64,000 nt of DNA from Stappia taiwanensis. GTDB taxonomy: Bacteria > Pseudomonadota > Alphaproteobacteria > Rhizobiales > Stappiaceae. Under the pieces are notes generated by a model. The model was not told the origin of the DNA, searched no databases, and worked only from the letters and a program-made list of their open reading frames with translations. Shown here piece after piece: positions 55,501 through 63,439 of this stretch (its first letter is position 1; each line of letters starts with the position of its first letter). Both the position numbers and the translations under genes were made by a program. The stretch covers positions 1 through 64,000 of the forward strand of contig NZ_BMCR01000005.1 in the NCBI RefSeq assembly GCF_014635285.1, given 5' to 3'.

Positions 55501-58500
55501 ATTCCCTGTTCATCGGCCAGTTTGCCCAGAAGCTGGAAAAGCAGTTCAAGGTGAAGCTCTCGTTCCGGGAGCTGTTGAGCGACATTCCCAGTGTCGCCGA
55601 TCTTGCCGCCCATCTCGATCACGAGCTGCCGCCGGAGGTGGCGCAGCCCGCTCCTGCCGCAGCACCGGCTGCCGCTGCGACAATGGCTCCGGCCCAGCCG
55701 GCAATGACCTCCCCGTCCGGTCCGGCTCCCGCTGCCAACGGCTCGGCAAACGGCGTCGAAACAGTGATGCACATGCAGATGCAGATGATGCAGGCCGTCT
55801 TTGCCCAGCAGTTGCAGGCGCTGCAGGGCACCGCTACTCAGCCGTCGGCCACCCCCCAACTCGCGCAGCCGACAAGCCCGGTGCCCGTCGCGCCCACCTC
55901 GGCCGCAGCGGCAGACGCCACCCCCGCCCCGGCCACGACGACAGCGGGCGACGACACCGAGATCGGCGCCGACCGCATCAAGATCTACCGCCCCGGCACC
56001 CGGTCGGGCGCGCCGGAAATGACGCCGGAGAAGATCCGCTACATTGAGGGTTTGATTTCCGCCTACTCAGCCCGCAATGCCGGATCGAAGGCCTTTACCG
56101 ACGCCAATCGGCCGCATCTGGCCGACCCGCGCACCGCATCCGGGTTCCGTCCCGACTGGAAGGAAATGGTGTTCCCGGTCGTCTCCGACCGCTCCAAGGG
56201 ATCGCGTATCTGGGACATCGACGGCAACGAATACATCGATCTGGTCAACGGCATGGGCCAGACCGCCTTCGGTCACGCTCCCGATTTTGTCGTCGAGGCG
56301 ATCAAGGCCCAGCTCGATGACGGCTTTGCCATCGGTCCGCAAACGCCGCTGGCCGGCGAGGTCGCAAAGCTGATCTCACAGATGGTCGGTCTGGAGCGCG
56401 TCACCTTCTGCAATACCGGCTCCGAAGCGGTGATGGCGGCCATGCGCGTTGCCCGTGCCGTCACCGGGCGCGACAAGATCGTGGTCTTCGCCAACGACTA
56501 CCACGGCCAGTTCGACGAGGTGCTGGTCAAGGGCCGCAACCGGCTCGACAAACCGGTGGCGCTGCCGATTGCTCCGGGCATTCCCGCAACCTCGGTCGGC
56601 AACATGATCGTGCTGAAATACGGCGCGCCGGAGAGCCTCGACTGGGTACGCGCAAACGCCGACGACCTGGCCGCCGTGATCATCGAACCGGTGCAAAGCC
56701 GGCATCCGGACCTGCGCCCGGTGGAGTTCGTGTGCGAGTTGCGGACCCTGGCTACCGAAGGGGACTATGCCCTGGTCTTCGACGAAGTGGTGACCGGCTT
56801 CCGCGTCCACCCCGGCGGCATGCAGGCGATCTGGGGCATCAAGGGCGACATGGCCACCTACGGCAAGGTCGTCGGCGGGGGCATGCCCATCGGCATCCTG
56901 GCCGGCGACAGCCGCTATATGGACGCGCTTGATGGCGGCTGCTGGCGCTACGGCGACGACAGCGCGCCGATGACCGCCCCGACCTTCTTCGCCGGCACTT
57001 TCGTGCGCCATCCGGTGGTGCTGGCAGCCTGCCGCGCCGTGTTGCAGCACATTCAGGGCGAAGGCGCCGCGCTCTATGGCCGGGTTGCCGAACGGACCGG
57101 ACGGCTGGTGACGGAGATCGAGGACGATCTGGCCGCCCGCGGTATCCAGAGCACGCTGCCTGGCTACACCAGCTGGTTCACCCCCCGCTTTGCGGACGCC
57201 GACCCGCTCGGTGCCCTGATGTTCCCGGAGTTGCGGATGCGCGGCATTCATGCGTTGGAGGGCTATCCTTGCTTCCTGACGACGGCTCACAGCGAGGATG
57301 ACTTCCAGGCGATCGCCGCCGCCTTCCGCGACAGTGCCGACTCGCTTCAAGCAGTCGGCATTCTTGCTCCGGCCGGAGGCGCCGCCGCGCCCGGCTGGCG
57401 CGGGACGGATGCCGGCAGCTCCCCCTCGCTGCCGGCATCCACGCCCCTTACCGAAGCACAGCAGGAGGTCTGGCTGTCGGCCCAGGCCGGCGACGAAGCC
57501 TCCTGCGCCTTCAATGAATCCTTCTCGCTCACCCTCGACGGCACGCTTGACGAGACCGCCTTCCGCAAGGCGCTCGCAACCATAGTTGCCCGGCATGACG
57601 CCCTGCATATCCGCTTTACTCGCGACGGCAGCCGGTTCGAGTTCATTCCGGAGTTTACGCTGGAGCTGCCGCTGGTCGATCTGTCCGGCGAAGAGGATCC
57701 GGAGGTCGCCCGGCTCGATCTGGTCGCCCGGGAAGCACACATTCCGTTCGACCTGACCAATGGGCCGCTGGTGCGCGGCGCCCTGTTGCGGCTGGCGGCG
57801 GACCGCCATGTGCTGGTGATGACCGCCCATCACATCATCTGCGACGGCTGGTCGATCAACGTGATCATCGAGGAGTTGGCGGCGGTCTACAGCGGCCTGA
57901 TGAGCGGTGAGGCCACCGAGCTGCCCGCCGCCCTGTCCTACGCCACCTACGCCCGCGAACTTGCCCCCGGCGCCCAGCCCAGCGCAGCAACAGAGACCTT
58001 CTGGCTCGACCAGTACCGCACCGTTCCGCCGCTGCCCGACCTGCCGCTCGACCGGGATCACCCCGAACGGCGCAGCTTCGCCGGCGGCACCCGCACCGGC
58101 TTCATCGACAAGGACAGCTACAAGGCACTGAAAAAGGCGGGCGGACGCTCCGGCGCCACCTTGTTTTCCACCCTGCTGGCCACCTTGCAGGTCATGGTGG
58201 CGCGCCTTTCCGGCAGCGACGATATCGTCATCGCCGTTCCTTCCGCCGGCCAGAGCCTCGTCGGCGACCAGACCCTCGTCGGCCATTGCGTGAACCTGTT
58301 GCCGCTGCGCCAGTCGGTGGCCGGAGAAACCTCCTTCGCGGCCCATCTGAAGGAGACCCAGCAGATCGTCCTTCAGGCGTTCGAGCATCAGGACTACACC
58401 TATGGCACGCTGGTGCGGAAACTCGGTGTCGAGCGCGATCCCAGCCGGCTGCCGCTGACGGAGATCCAGTTCAACCTGGAGCGCCTCAGCGGCATGACCG

Positions 58501-60632
58501 AATTCACCGGCTTGCGCGCGACCATCGAGCCCAATGGCAAGGCCTTCTCGAATTTCGACATGTTCTTCAACATGATCGAGAGCGCCGAGGGCATCCGCAT
58601 CGACGTCGACTACAATGCCGACGTTCTCGACCCGGCCACCGTCGACCGCTGGATCGGCCATTTCGCCGCACTGGTCTCGGAAATCGCCGCGAATATCGAA
58701 ACCCCGATCAACGACCTCGCCCTGATCCGTCCGGCCGAACTGCAATGGCTGCGCGAGGATCTGAACCAGAGCGACCACACTTATGAGGAGGACGCCTTCG
58801 TCCACACGCTGGTCTCGCGCCAGGCGGCGGCGCATCCCGGCAAGCCGGCGGTCGTCCATGACGGCGACGCGCTGACCTATGGCGATCTGGAGGCCCGCTC
58901 GAACCAGCTCGCCCGCCACCTCAAGGAGGCACTCCCCGGCCGGCCGGCACGCATCGCCCTTCTGCTCGACCGCTCGCCGGCGATGCTGATTGCGCTGCTG
59001 GCGGTGATGAAGGCCGGTCATACCTATGTACCGCTCGACCCGGAGCACCCGAAACCCAGACTGGCGCAGACGCTGGAGGCGGCCCGCGTTGCCTGCCTTC
59101 TCTGCGACAGCGAGAAGGGCGCAGCACTGGCCGGGGCAGAGACAACGGTGATCCGCCTCGATACCGACCGGCCGGCCATCGACCGGCAGAACCGCGCCGC
59201 GCTGGCCGCGACGGAGGCCTCCTCCGCCGCCCCGGCGTACATCATCTTCACCTCCGGCTCGACAGGCACCCCCAAGGGGGTGGAGGTCTCGCACCGGGCA
59301 CTGACCAACTTCATGCAGTCCATGGCGCGCGAGCCCGGCTTTTCCGCCTCGGACATCCTTCTGGCAGTGACCACCGTGTCCTTCGACATCGCCGCGCTGG
59401 AGCTCTACCTGCCGCTCATCGCCGGGGGAACGGTCGTCCTCGCCGACCGTGAGCAGGTGCAGGACGGCTTCGCCCTGGTGGATCTGGCCGAGGCCTGCGG
59501 CGCGACCGTGATGCAGGCGACGCCGACCCTGTGGCGCATGCTGGTCGAGGCGGGCATGCCGGCCCGGCCCGGGCTGAAGATCCTGTGCGGCGGCGAACCG
59601 CTCCCCCAGGACCTGGCCATGACGCTCTTCGGCCTCGGCAGCGAGTTGTGGAACATGTACGGCCCGACCGAGACCACCATCTGGTCGTCGGCAAAACGGA
59701 TCGACGATGCCCAGGCACCGGTGACCATCGGCCAGCCGATCGCCAACACCCGGCTCTACATCGTTGATCGTGCCAACCGGATTGCCCCGATCGGTGTGCC
59801 CGGCGAGCTGTTGATCGGTGGCGATGGCCTCGCCAACGGCTATTTCGACCGGCCGGACCTGACGGAAAAGGCTTTCGTTCACCTCGACCTGGGCACAGGT
59901 CAACGCGAACGGCTCTACCGCACCGGAGATGTGGGCAAGCGCCTTGCCGATGGCGCACTGCTCTTGCAGGGGCGCATCGACGCCCAGATCAAGCTGCGCG
60001 GCTTCCGGATCGAACCGGGAGAAATCGAAGCCGTGATGGCAAGCGCCCCGGGAGTGCGCCACTGCGCGGTGGTCACCGCCCGCAGCCCGAAGGGCGACAC
60101 CCAACTGGTCGGCTACGTGGTGCCGGAGAGCCCGGCAACACCTCCCGCCTCCGACGATCTTGCCGCCCATGCCAGGGAACGGCTTCCGGCTCATATGGTG
60201 CCGGCCTTCTGGACCATCGTGGAGGCGCTGCCGCAGACCGGCAATGGCAAACTCGACCGCAAGGCGCTGTCAAAGCGCGGACTGCCCCACTCAAAGGTCG
60301 CCGTGGAGCGAACCGCGCCGCGCACGCCGCTGGAGGGGCAGATCGCGAAAATCTGGCAGGAAATACTGGCGGTTCCCGAGATCGGCGTGGACGACAACAT
60401 CTACAGCCTTGGCGCGGACTCCTTGAGCATCTTCCGGATCGCCGCGCGCCTTTTGGAGGCCGGCCTCGGCCTGGAGGCCAAGCATATCCTGCGCCACCCC
60501 TCCATCGCCGAGCTCGCCGCCTTCGCTGAAACCCATGACCTTCAAGGTTCGAACGATACCGACGCGCCAGCCCCGTCCTTGCGGGACTTCCGAGGGCAGC
60601 GCCGGCGCAACACCAGCCTCGGAGCCGCATGA
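52527..60632 (+). CDS. hybrid PKS-NRPS, KS-AT-ACP-aminotransferase-C-A-PCP
   Basis: 2701 residues. KS (about 18-450) has C198, H334 and H374. AT (about 548-860) has S646 in GHSVGE and H742-A-F-H, the malonyl signature. ACP1 carries S993. After an Ala/Pro linker comes a PLP class III aminotransferase (about 1160-1610) with K1447 and D1419. The C domain (about 1635-2065) has HHIICDG (1768-1774). A is about 2085-2600, with D-I-L-Q-L-G-M-I-W-K, one residue from the glycine code. PCP2 has S2632. It lacks KR, DH and ER, so the beta-keto group is transaminated. Couplings are ATGA at both ends. Confidence 0.95.
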   Translation: MTETTGRDRSPQVGDALAGTGAIAIVGMSGRFPDAPSVDDLWRMVRDGRHAFAPLTPAEIEDAFTDEERASPDYVAARPHLEGIEEFDAEFFGMFPREASFTDPQHRIFLEICWEALEGAGCDPKTYPGLIGVFAGASMPTYLLNNVLSDRAKVEDFTSNYQIGCFNQSMGGLPDALATRVAYKLDLRGPAVTMLSACSTSLVAVTQACRQLQAYGCDMALAGGVSITIPQRRGYIYQEGGMASADGVCRPFDADASGTVFASGAGVVLLKRYDDAVAEGDRIFAVIRGCGLNNDGADKIGFTAPSIQGQADAIAMALAEAECDPASVAYVECHGTATPLGDPIEFNGLNTVFSDPELPRGNCALGSLKSNTGHMDCAAGVSSLIKAALALHHRTLPPMANYAAPNPRIALDDSPFRILTEAEPWPDSGCPRRAGVSSFGVGGTNAHVVLEEAPAVSAPALDEDGSRPLILPLSARTPEALEAMRHRLAEHLRAQPELPLSQVARTLQSGRRAFARRTAIVASSTEQAVERLSAARVEVTAAEDSPPPVVFMFPGQGAQYVGMAAALYACEPVFALWIDRGAELLKPSLGLDLRDYLCHTGPVPEAMAETQRETRIAQPCLYIIEHALAQLWMSRKCRPDAMIGHSVGEFVAATLANVIGFEDGLALVAARGRLMQDLPQGAMVSVRAAADVIAPHLRDGVEIAAINAPTLNVISGTFEAIDATCAALEKAEIAFSRLHTSHAFHSAMMDGAAEALRAETAKVTYGTATIPYISCVTGTWQTDEQGASPDYWARHCRDAVRFADGLSTLCADRKPVLIEVGPGRTLSVFAAQTVARTDLAAVVQSLPEHDRAAEAAETLAQAHGKLWAAGCTLPFPELPAGTGKTWLPTYPFQRQRHWIDAPAPTRRAGDGSATATAIPAPTMPDGAADAAATASVNILPDQGVAFMSGIDTSAADRIPGLETTLLELLTDMSGEDLGPEDRTASFLELGFDSLFIGQFAQKLEKQFKVKLSFRELLSDIPSVADLAAHLDHELPPEVAQPAPAAAPAAAATMAPAQPAMTSPSGPAPAANGSANGVETVMHMQMQMMQAVFAQQLQALQGTATQPSATPQLAQPTSPVPVAPTSAAAADATPAPATTTAGDDTEIGADRIKIYRPGTRSGAPEMTPEKIRYIEGLISAYSARNAGSKAFTDANRPHLADPRTASGFRPDWKEMVFPVVSDRSKGSRIWDIDGNEYIDLVNGMGQTAFGHAPDFVVEAIKAQLDDGFAIGPQTPLAGEVAKLISQMVGLERVTFCNTGSEAVMAAMRVARAVTGRDKIVVFANDYHGQFDEVLVKGRNRLDKPVALPIAPGIPATSVGNMIVLKYGAPESLDWVRANADDLAAVIIEPVQSRHPDLRPVEFVCELRTLATEGDYALVFDEVVTGFRVHPGGMQAIWGIKGDMATYGKVVGGGMPIGILAGDSRYMDALDGGCWRYGDDSAPMTAPTFFAGTFVRHPVVLAACRAVLQHIQGEGAALYGRVAERTGRLVTEIEDDLAARGIQSTLPGYTSWFTPRFADADPLGALMFPELRMRGIHALEGYPCFLTTAHSEDDFQAIAAAFRDSADSLQAVGILAPAGGAAAPGWRGTDAGSSPSLPASTPLTEAQQEVWLSAQAGDEASCAFNESFSLTLDGTLDETAFRKALATIVARHDALHIRFTRDGSRFEFIPEFTLELPLVDLSGEEDPEVARLDLVAREAHIPFDLTNGPLVRGALLRLAADRHVLVMTAHHIICDGWSINVIIEELAAVYSGLMSGEATELPAALSYATYARELAPGAQPSAATETFWLDQYRTVPPLPDLPLDRDHPERRSFAGGTRTGFIDKDSYKALKKAGGRSGATLFSTLLATLQVMVARLSGSDDIVIAVPSAGQSLVGDQTLVGHCVNLLPLRQSVAGETSFAAHLKETQQIVLQAFEHQDYTYGTLVRKLGVERDPSRLPLTEIQFNLERLSGMTEFTGLRATIEPNGKAFSNFDMFFNMIESAEGIRIDVDYNADVLDPATVDRWIGHFAALVSEIAANIETPINDLALIRPAELQWLREDLNQSDHTYEEDAFVHTLVSRQAAAHPGKPAVVHDGDALTYGDLEARSNQLARHLKEALPGRPARIALLLDRSPAMLIALLAVMKAGHTYVPLDPEHPKPRLAQTLEAARVACLLCDSEKGAALAGAETTVIRLDTDRPAIDRQNRAALAATEASSAAPAYIIFTSGSTGTPKGVEVSHRALTNFMQSMAREPGFSASDILLAVTTVSFDIAALELYLPLIAGGTVVLADREQVQDGFALVDLAEACGATVMQATPTLWRMLVEAGMPARPGLKILCGGEPLPQDLAMTLFGLGSELWNMYGPTETTIWSSAKRIDDAQAPVTIGQPIANTRLYIVDRANRIAPIGVPGELLIGGDGLANGYFDRPDLTEKAFVHLDLGTGQRERLYRTGDVGKRLADGALLLQGRIDAQIKLRGFRIEPGEIEAVMASAPGVRHCAVVTARSPKGDTQLVGYVVPESPATPPASDDLAAHARERLPAHMVPAFWTIVEALPQTGNGKLDRKALSKRGLPHSKVAVERTAPRTPLEGQIAKIWQEILAVPEIGVDDNIYSLGADSLSIFRIAARLLEAGLGLEAKHILRHPSIAELAAFAETHDLQGSNDTDAPAPSLRDFRGQRRRNTSLGAA

Positions 60633-63439
60633 TGACAACGATGCTCGTCTCCCCGTCCCGCACCGGGACCCCGCACAAGGTCGTCGCCCGTTTCCCCTGC
60701 TCGCAGTCGCAGTTGCGCTGGTGGATCCTCGATCAGCTGGAACCAGGAAACCCGGCCTATAACATCGCCATTTGCTGGACGCTGAGGGGGGCCTTCAACG
60801 CCGGCTCCATCGAGGCCGCCTTCGCCTGGGTGATCGAACGCCACGAAATCCTGCGAACCCGGTTCACCGATGCCAATGGCCGGCCGATGCAGGAGGTGGT
60901 CGACAAGGTCCCCTTCAAGATGTCGGTGATCGACCTCAGGCGGGTCACGGAAGAACAGCGCGACAAGCGGATGAAATCCATCAGCGCCTTCATGGCCAAG
61001 GCCCCGTTCGATCTGAACCTGCCGGGGCTGATCCGCGCCTCGCTGCTCCTGCTCGACAATGACCATGCGGTGCTCCTGACCACCGTGCATCATATCGTCT
61101 TCGACGGCTGGTCAATCCGGGTTCTGGGCCGGGAAATCGGCGAAATCGCCTCCGCCCTCGATGCCGGGCGGGAACCGGAGCTGCCCGAACTGCCATTGCA
61201 ATACGGCGACTACACCCTGTGGCAGGAGGAGTATCTCAAAAGCCGGAAGTTTCACGCCGAGACCGCGTTTTGGCGCGACAAACTGGGCGATGGCCATTAT
61301 TTCGAAGTGCCCCCCGACAAGCCGCGTCCGGCTCTCAGGACCAACCACGGCGAGGTGGTCTCCATCCGCAAGCCGCTGGACTTCGGCACCCGCATGGAGG
61401 CCGCCGCGCGCGATCTTCAGGTCTCCCAGTTCGTTCTCGGCATCGCCGTTCTCAGCGCCCTTCTGCATCGCTTCACCGGCGAGGAGACCATCCTTGTTGG
61501 TGCCCAGATCGCCGGGCGTGACGACGTCGACCTGGAAAACCTCATCGGCGTGTTCATCAACAATCTGATCCTGCGCATCGAGCCGCCGGTACAAGGCGCC
61601 TTCAGCGATCATGTCGCCGCGGTCCACGAGACCGTCGCGGCAGCGATCGATCACCAGAAGATGCCCTTCAACAAGCTGGTCGAAACCCTCAATCCGCCGC
61701 GCGATGCCTCTCGCAATCCGCTGGTGTCGGTCAATTTCAACCTGCAGAAGGCATTTCTGGAAGACCGGACCTATGGCACGTTCGACCTTACCGGCGCCCC
61801 ATCGCTCTCTCCCGGCGCCATCTACGACCTGAACTTCTTCATGGTCGGCCGTCCGGATGGCTGGCGCATGTCGCTTGAGTACAACACCGATCTGTTTGAG
61901 CGGCAGACCGTCGAAACCCTTCTCGATCTCTGGCAACAGACCTATGACCGCGTCCTGTCCGAACCGGCAGCCCCGCTCGCGTCCCTGCCCACCGCGAGCC
62001 GCCAGGCCGCCACGCAAGCTGGCACCGATGCAGGGCTGAAACGACTGCTGGAAGCGCACCCCGGCGTATCGGAAGCCTGCGTGATCGAGGCCGAGGCCGG
62101 ACCGCCGCGCGCCTTCGTCGTTCCCCGGGGCGACTACCCCGAACCGATCGACCAACTGCCGCAGACCCTGCAGCGGGACTTGCGGGGGCAGATCGCCGCC
62201 ATTGGCCGGATGCCGGACATCAGCGTTCTTCTGAACCTGCCACGCCTCGCGTCAGGCGCCGTCGACCGCAAGGGCCTGACGGCGGTCGCCGCCGCTCCTC
62301 CCCCCCTCGCTGAACCGACGGAAGACGCGGGAACAACGCCGCGAGCGCCCGCCTCCTTCACGCCCGACCCGGCACATATCGATGCCCTGGCAGAGATCTG
62401 GCGGGACGTGCTGGAGGTCGGCACGGTGACCCCGGAGGATGATTTCTTCGCCCTCGGCGGCCATTCCCTGCTGGCCCTGCGGATGCTCGCCCGTGTCCGT
62501 CAGCGGTTCGACATCAAGCCGGATCTGGCGATGCTGTTTCAGGCGCCGCAACTGCAAAGCTTTGCGGCCGCAGCCTTCGCCCCCACGTCCACCCCCAGCG
62601 TACCCAGCGCGCCGCAGGAGACCACAAGGACCAATCCCTGGAAACTGACAACCTATCGGAGCGGCACCGGTCCCGCCGCGATCTACACCATCAATCATCC
62701 CTTCATCTACTATCGAATGACCCACGACCTGCCGGCGGAAGCCTCGGTCTATAATCTCAACATGTTCGAGACCGAGATCGACGACGAATTGCGCGCGCGC
62801 TCCTTCCTCGACATCGCGTCGAGTGCGGTCGACGCCATGCGGATCACCGAGACCACCGGGCCGATTGCCCTGCTCGGGCTCTGCGTGAACGGAACCCTTG
62901 CCGTCGAGATGGCCCGGATCCTGCGCGAGCGAGGACATGAGGTTTCCTTCGTCGGCGTCGTCGATAGCTGGGCGCCGAACTACGGCAGCACGGTGCCGCT
63001 GGATGTGCGCGCACGGGTGCGCTCCGGCAAGCGTTTCCGCCGCGTCAGCTATTTCGCAACCCGCCTGCTCACAGGAGAGATCCCGCTCATCGCCTTCCTG
63101 AAGCACTTCCGGCTGACGCTGGCCCTGATGAGCAAGCTCGGCATCAAGACCGGTGAACTGACGCCAGAGGAACGCGCGAACCGTGACGTAACGAACCTGC
63201 TGGTGGACGCTGCCCGCGACCACGGCACCGCGCCGCCGCTCGATGCCTCCGTCCACCTCTTCCGCAGCCAGGCGGTGCATCCGCTCGCCGCGAAGGTCCA
63301 CTTCGGCTATATGCTGGAAGACGGTGTCAAAGGCACCGTTCACAATCTGGAAGGTTGGCATGAATATGCGCTGACCGACAGCGGCATTCGCCGGCTTGCA
63401 ACCATATTGCGCGAGACCCTCGATGCCGACCGCCCATAA
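60629..63439 (+). CDS. terminal NRPS, C-(remnant A)-PCP-TE with Cys thioesterase
   Basis: 936 residues. The condensation domain (about 15-455) has HHIVFDG with H154, H155 and D159. Residues about 467-552 keep only the C-terminal end of an adenylation domain, ending ASGAVDRKGL, where the canonical Lys of NGKxDR is Ala; A1-A8 are missing. The carrier domain has S613 in ALGGHSLLAL. The type I thioesterase (about 650-930) has GLCVNGT with C752 in place of the usual Ser, D779 27 residues later as in SrfA-C TE, and H911. It releases the chain; the PCP needs a trans-acting A domain. GGAGCCGC precedes the ATG. Confidence 0.93.
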   Translation: MMTTMLVSPSRTGTPHKVVARFPCSQSQLRWWILDQLEPGNPAYNIAICWTLRGAFNAGSIEAAFAWVIERHEILRTRFTDANGRPMQEVVDKVPFKMSVIDLRRVTEEQRDKRMKSISAFMAKAPFDLNLPGLIRASLLLLDNDHAVLLTTVHHIVFDGWSIRVLGREIGEIASALDAGREPELPELPLQYGDYTLWQEEYLKSRKFHAETAFWRDKLGDGHYFEVPPDKPRPALRTNHGEVVSIRKPLDFGTRMEAAARDLQVSQFVLGIAVLSALLHRFTGEETILVGAQIAGRDDVDLENLIGVFINNLILRIEPPVQGAFSDHVAAVHETVAAAIDHQKMPFNKLVETLNPPRDASRNPLVSVNFNLQKAFLEDRTYGTFDLTGAPSLSPGAIYDLNFFMVGRPDGWRMSLEYNTDLFERQTVETLLDLWQQTYDRVLSEPAAPLASLPTASRQAATQAGTDAGLKRLLEAHPGVSEACVIEAEAGPPRAFVVPRGDYPEPIDQLPQTLQRDLRGQIAAIGRMPDISVLLNLPRLASGAVDRKGLTAVAAAPPPLAEPTEDAGTTPRAPASFTPDPAHIDALAEIWRDVLEVGTVTPEDDFFALGGHSLLALRMLARVRQRFDIKPDLAMLFQAPQLQSFAAAAFAPTSTPSVPSAPQETTRTNPWKLTTYRSGTGPAAIYTINHPFIYYRMTHDLPAEASVYNLNMFETEIDDELRARSFLDIASSAVDAMRITETTGPIALLGLCVNGTLAVEMARILRERGHEVSFVGVVDSWAPNYGSTVPLDVRARVRSGKRFRRVSYFATRLLTGEIPLIAFLKHFRLTLALMSKLGIKTGELTPEERANRDVTNLLVDAARDHGTAPPLDASVHLFRSQAVHPLAAKVHFGYMLEDGVKGTVHNLEGWHEYALTDSGIRRLATILRETLDADRP

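Noticed and set aside
56376-60194. A 1272-codon open frame on the minus strand
   Set aside because: It lies wholly antisense to the hybrid PKS-NRPS gene and its translation has no domain; long antisense frames are usual in high-GC DNA.
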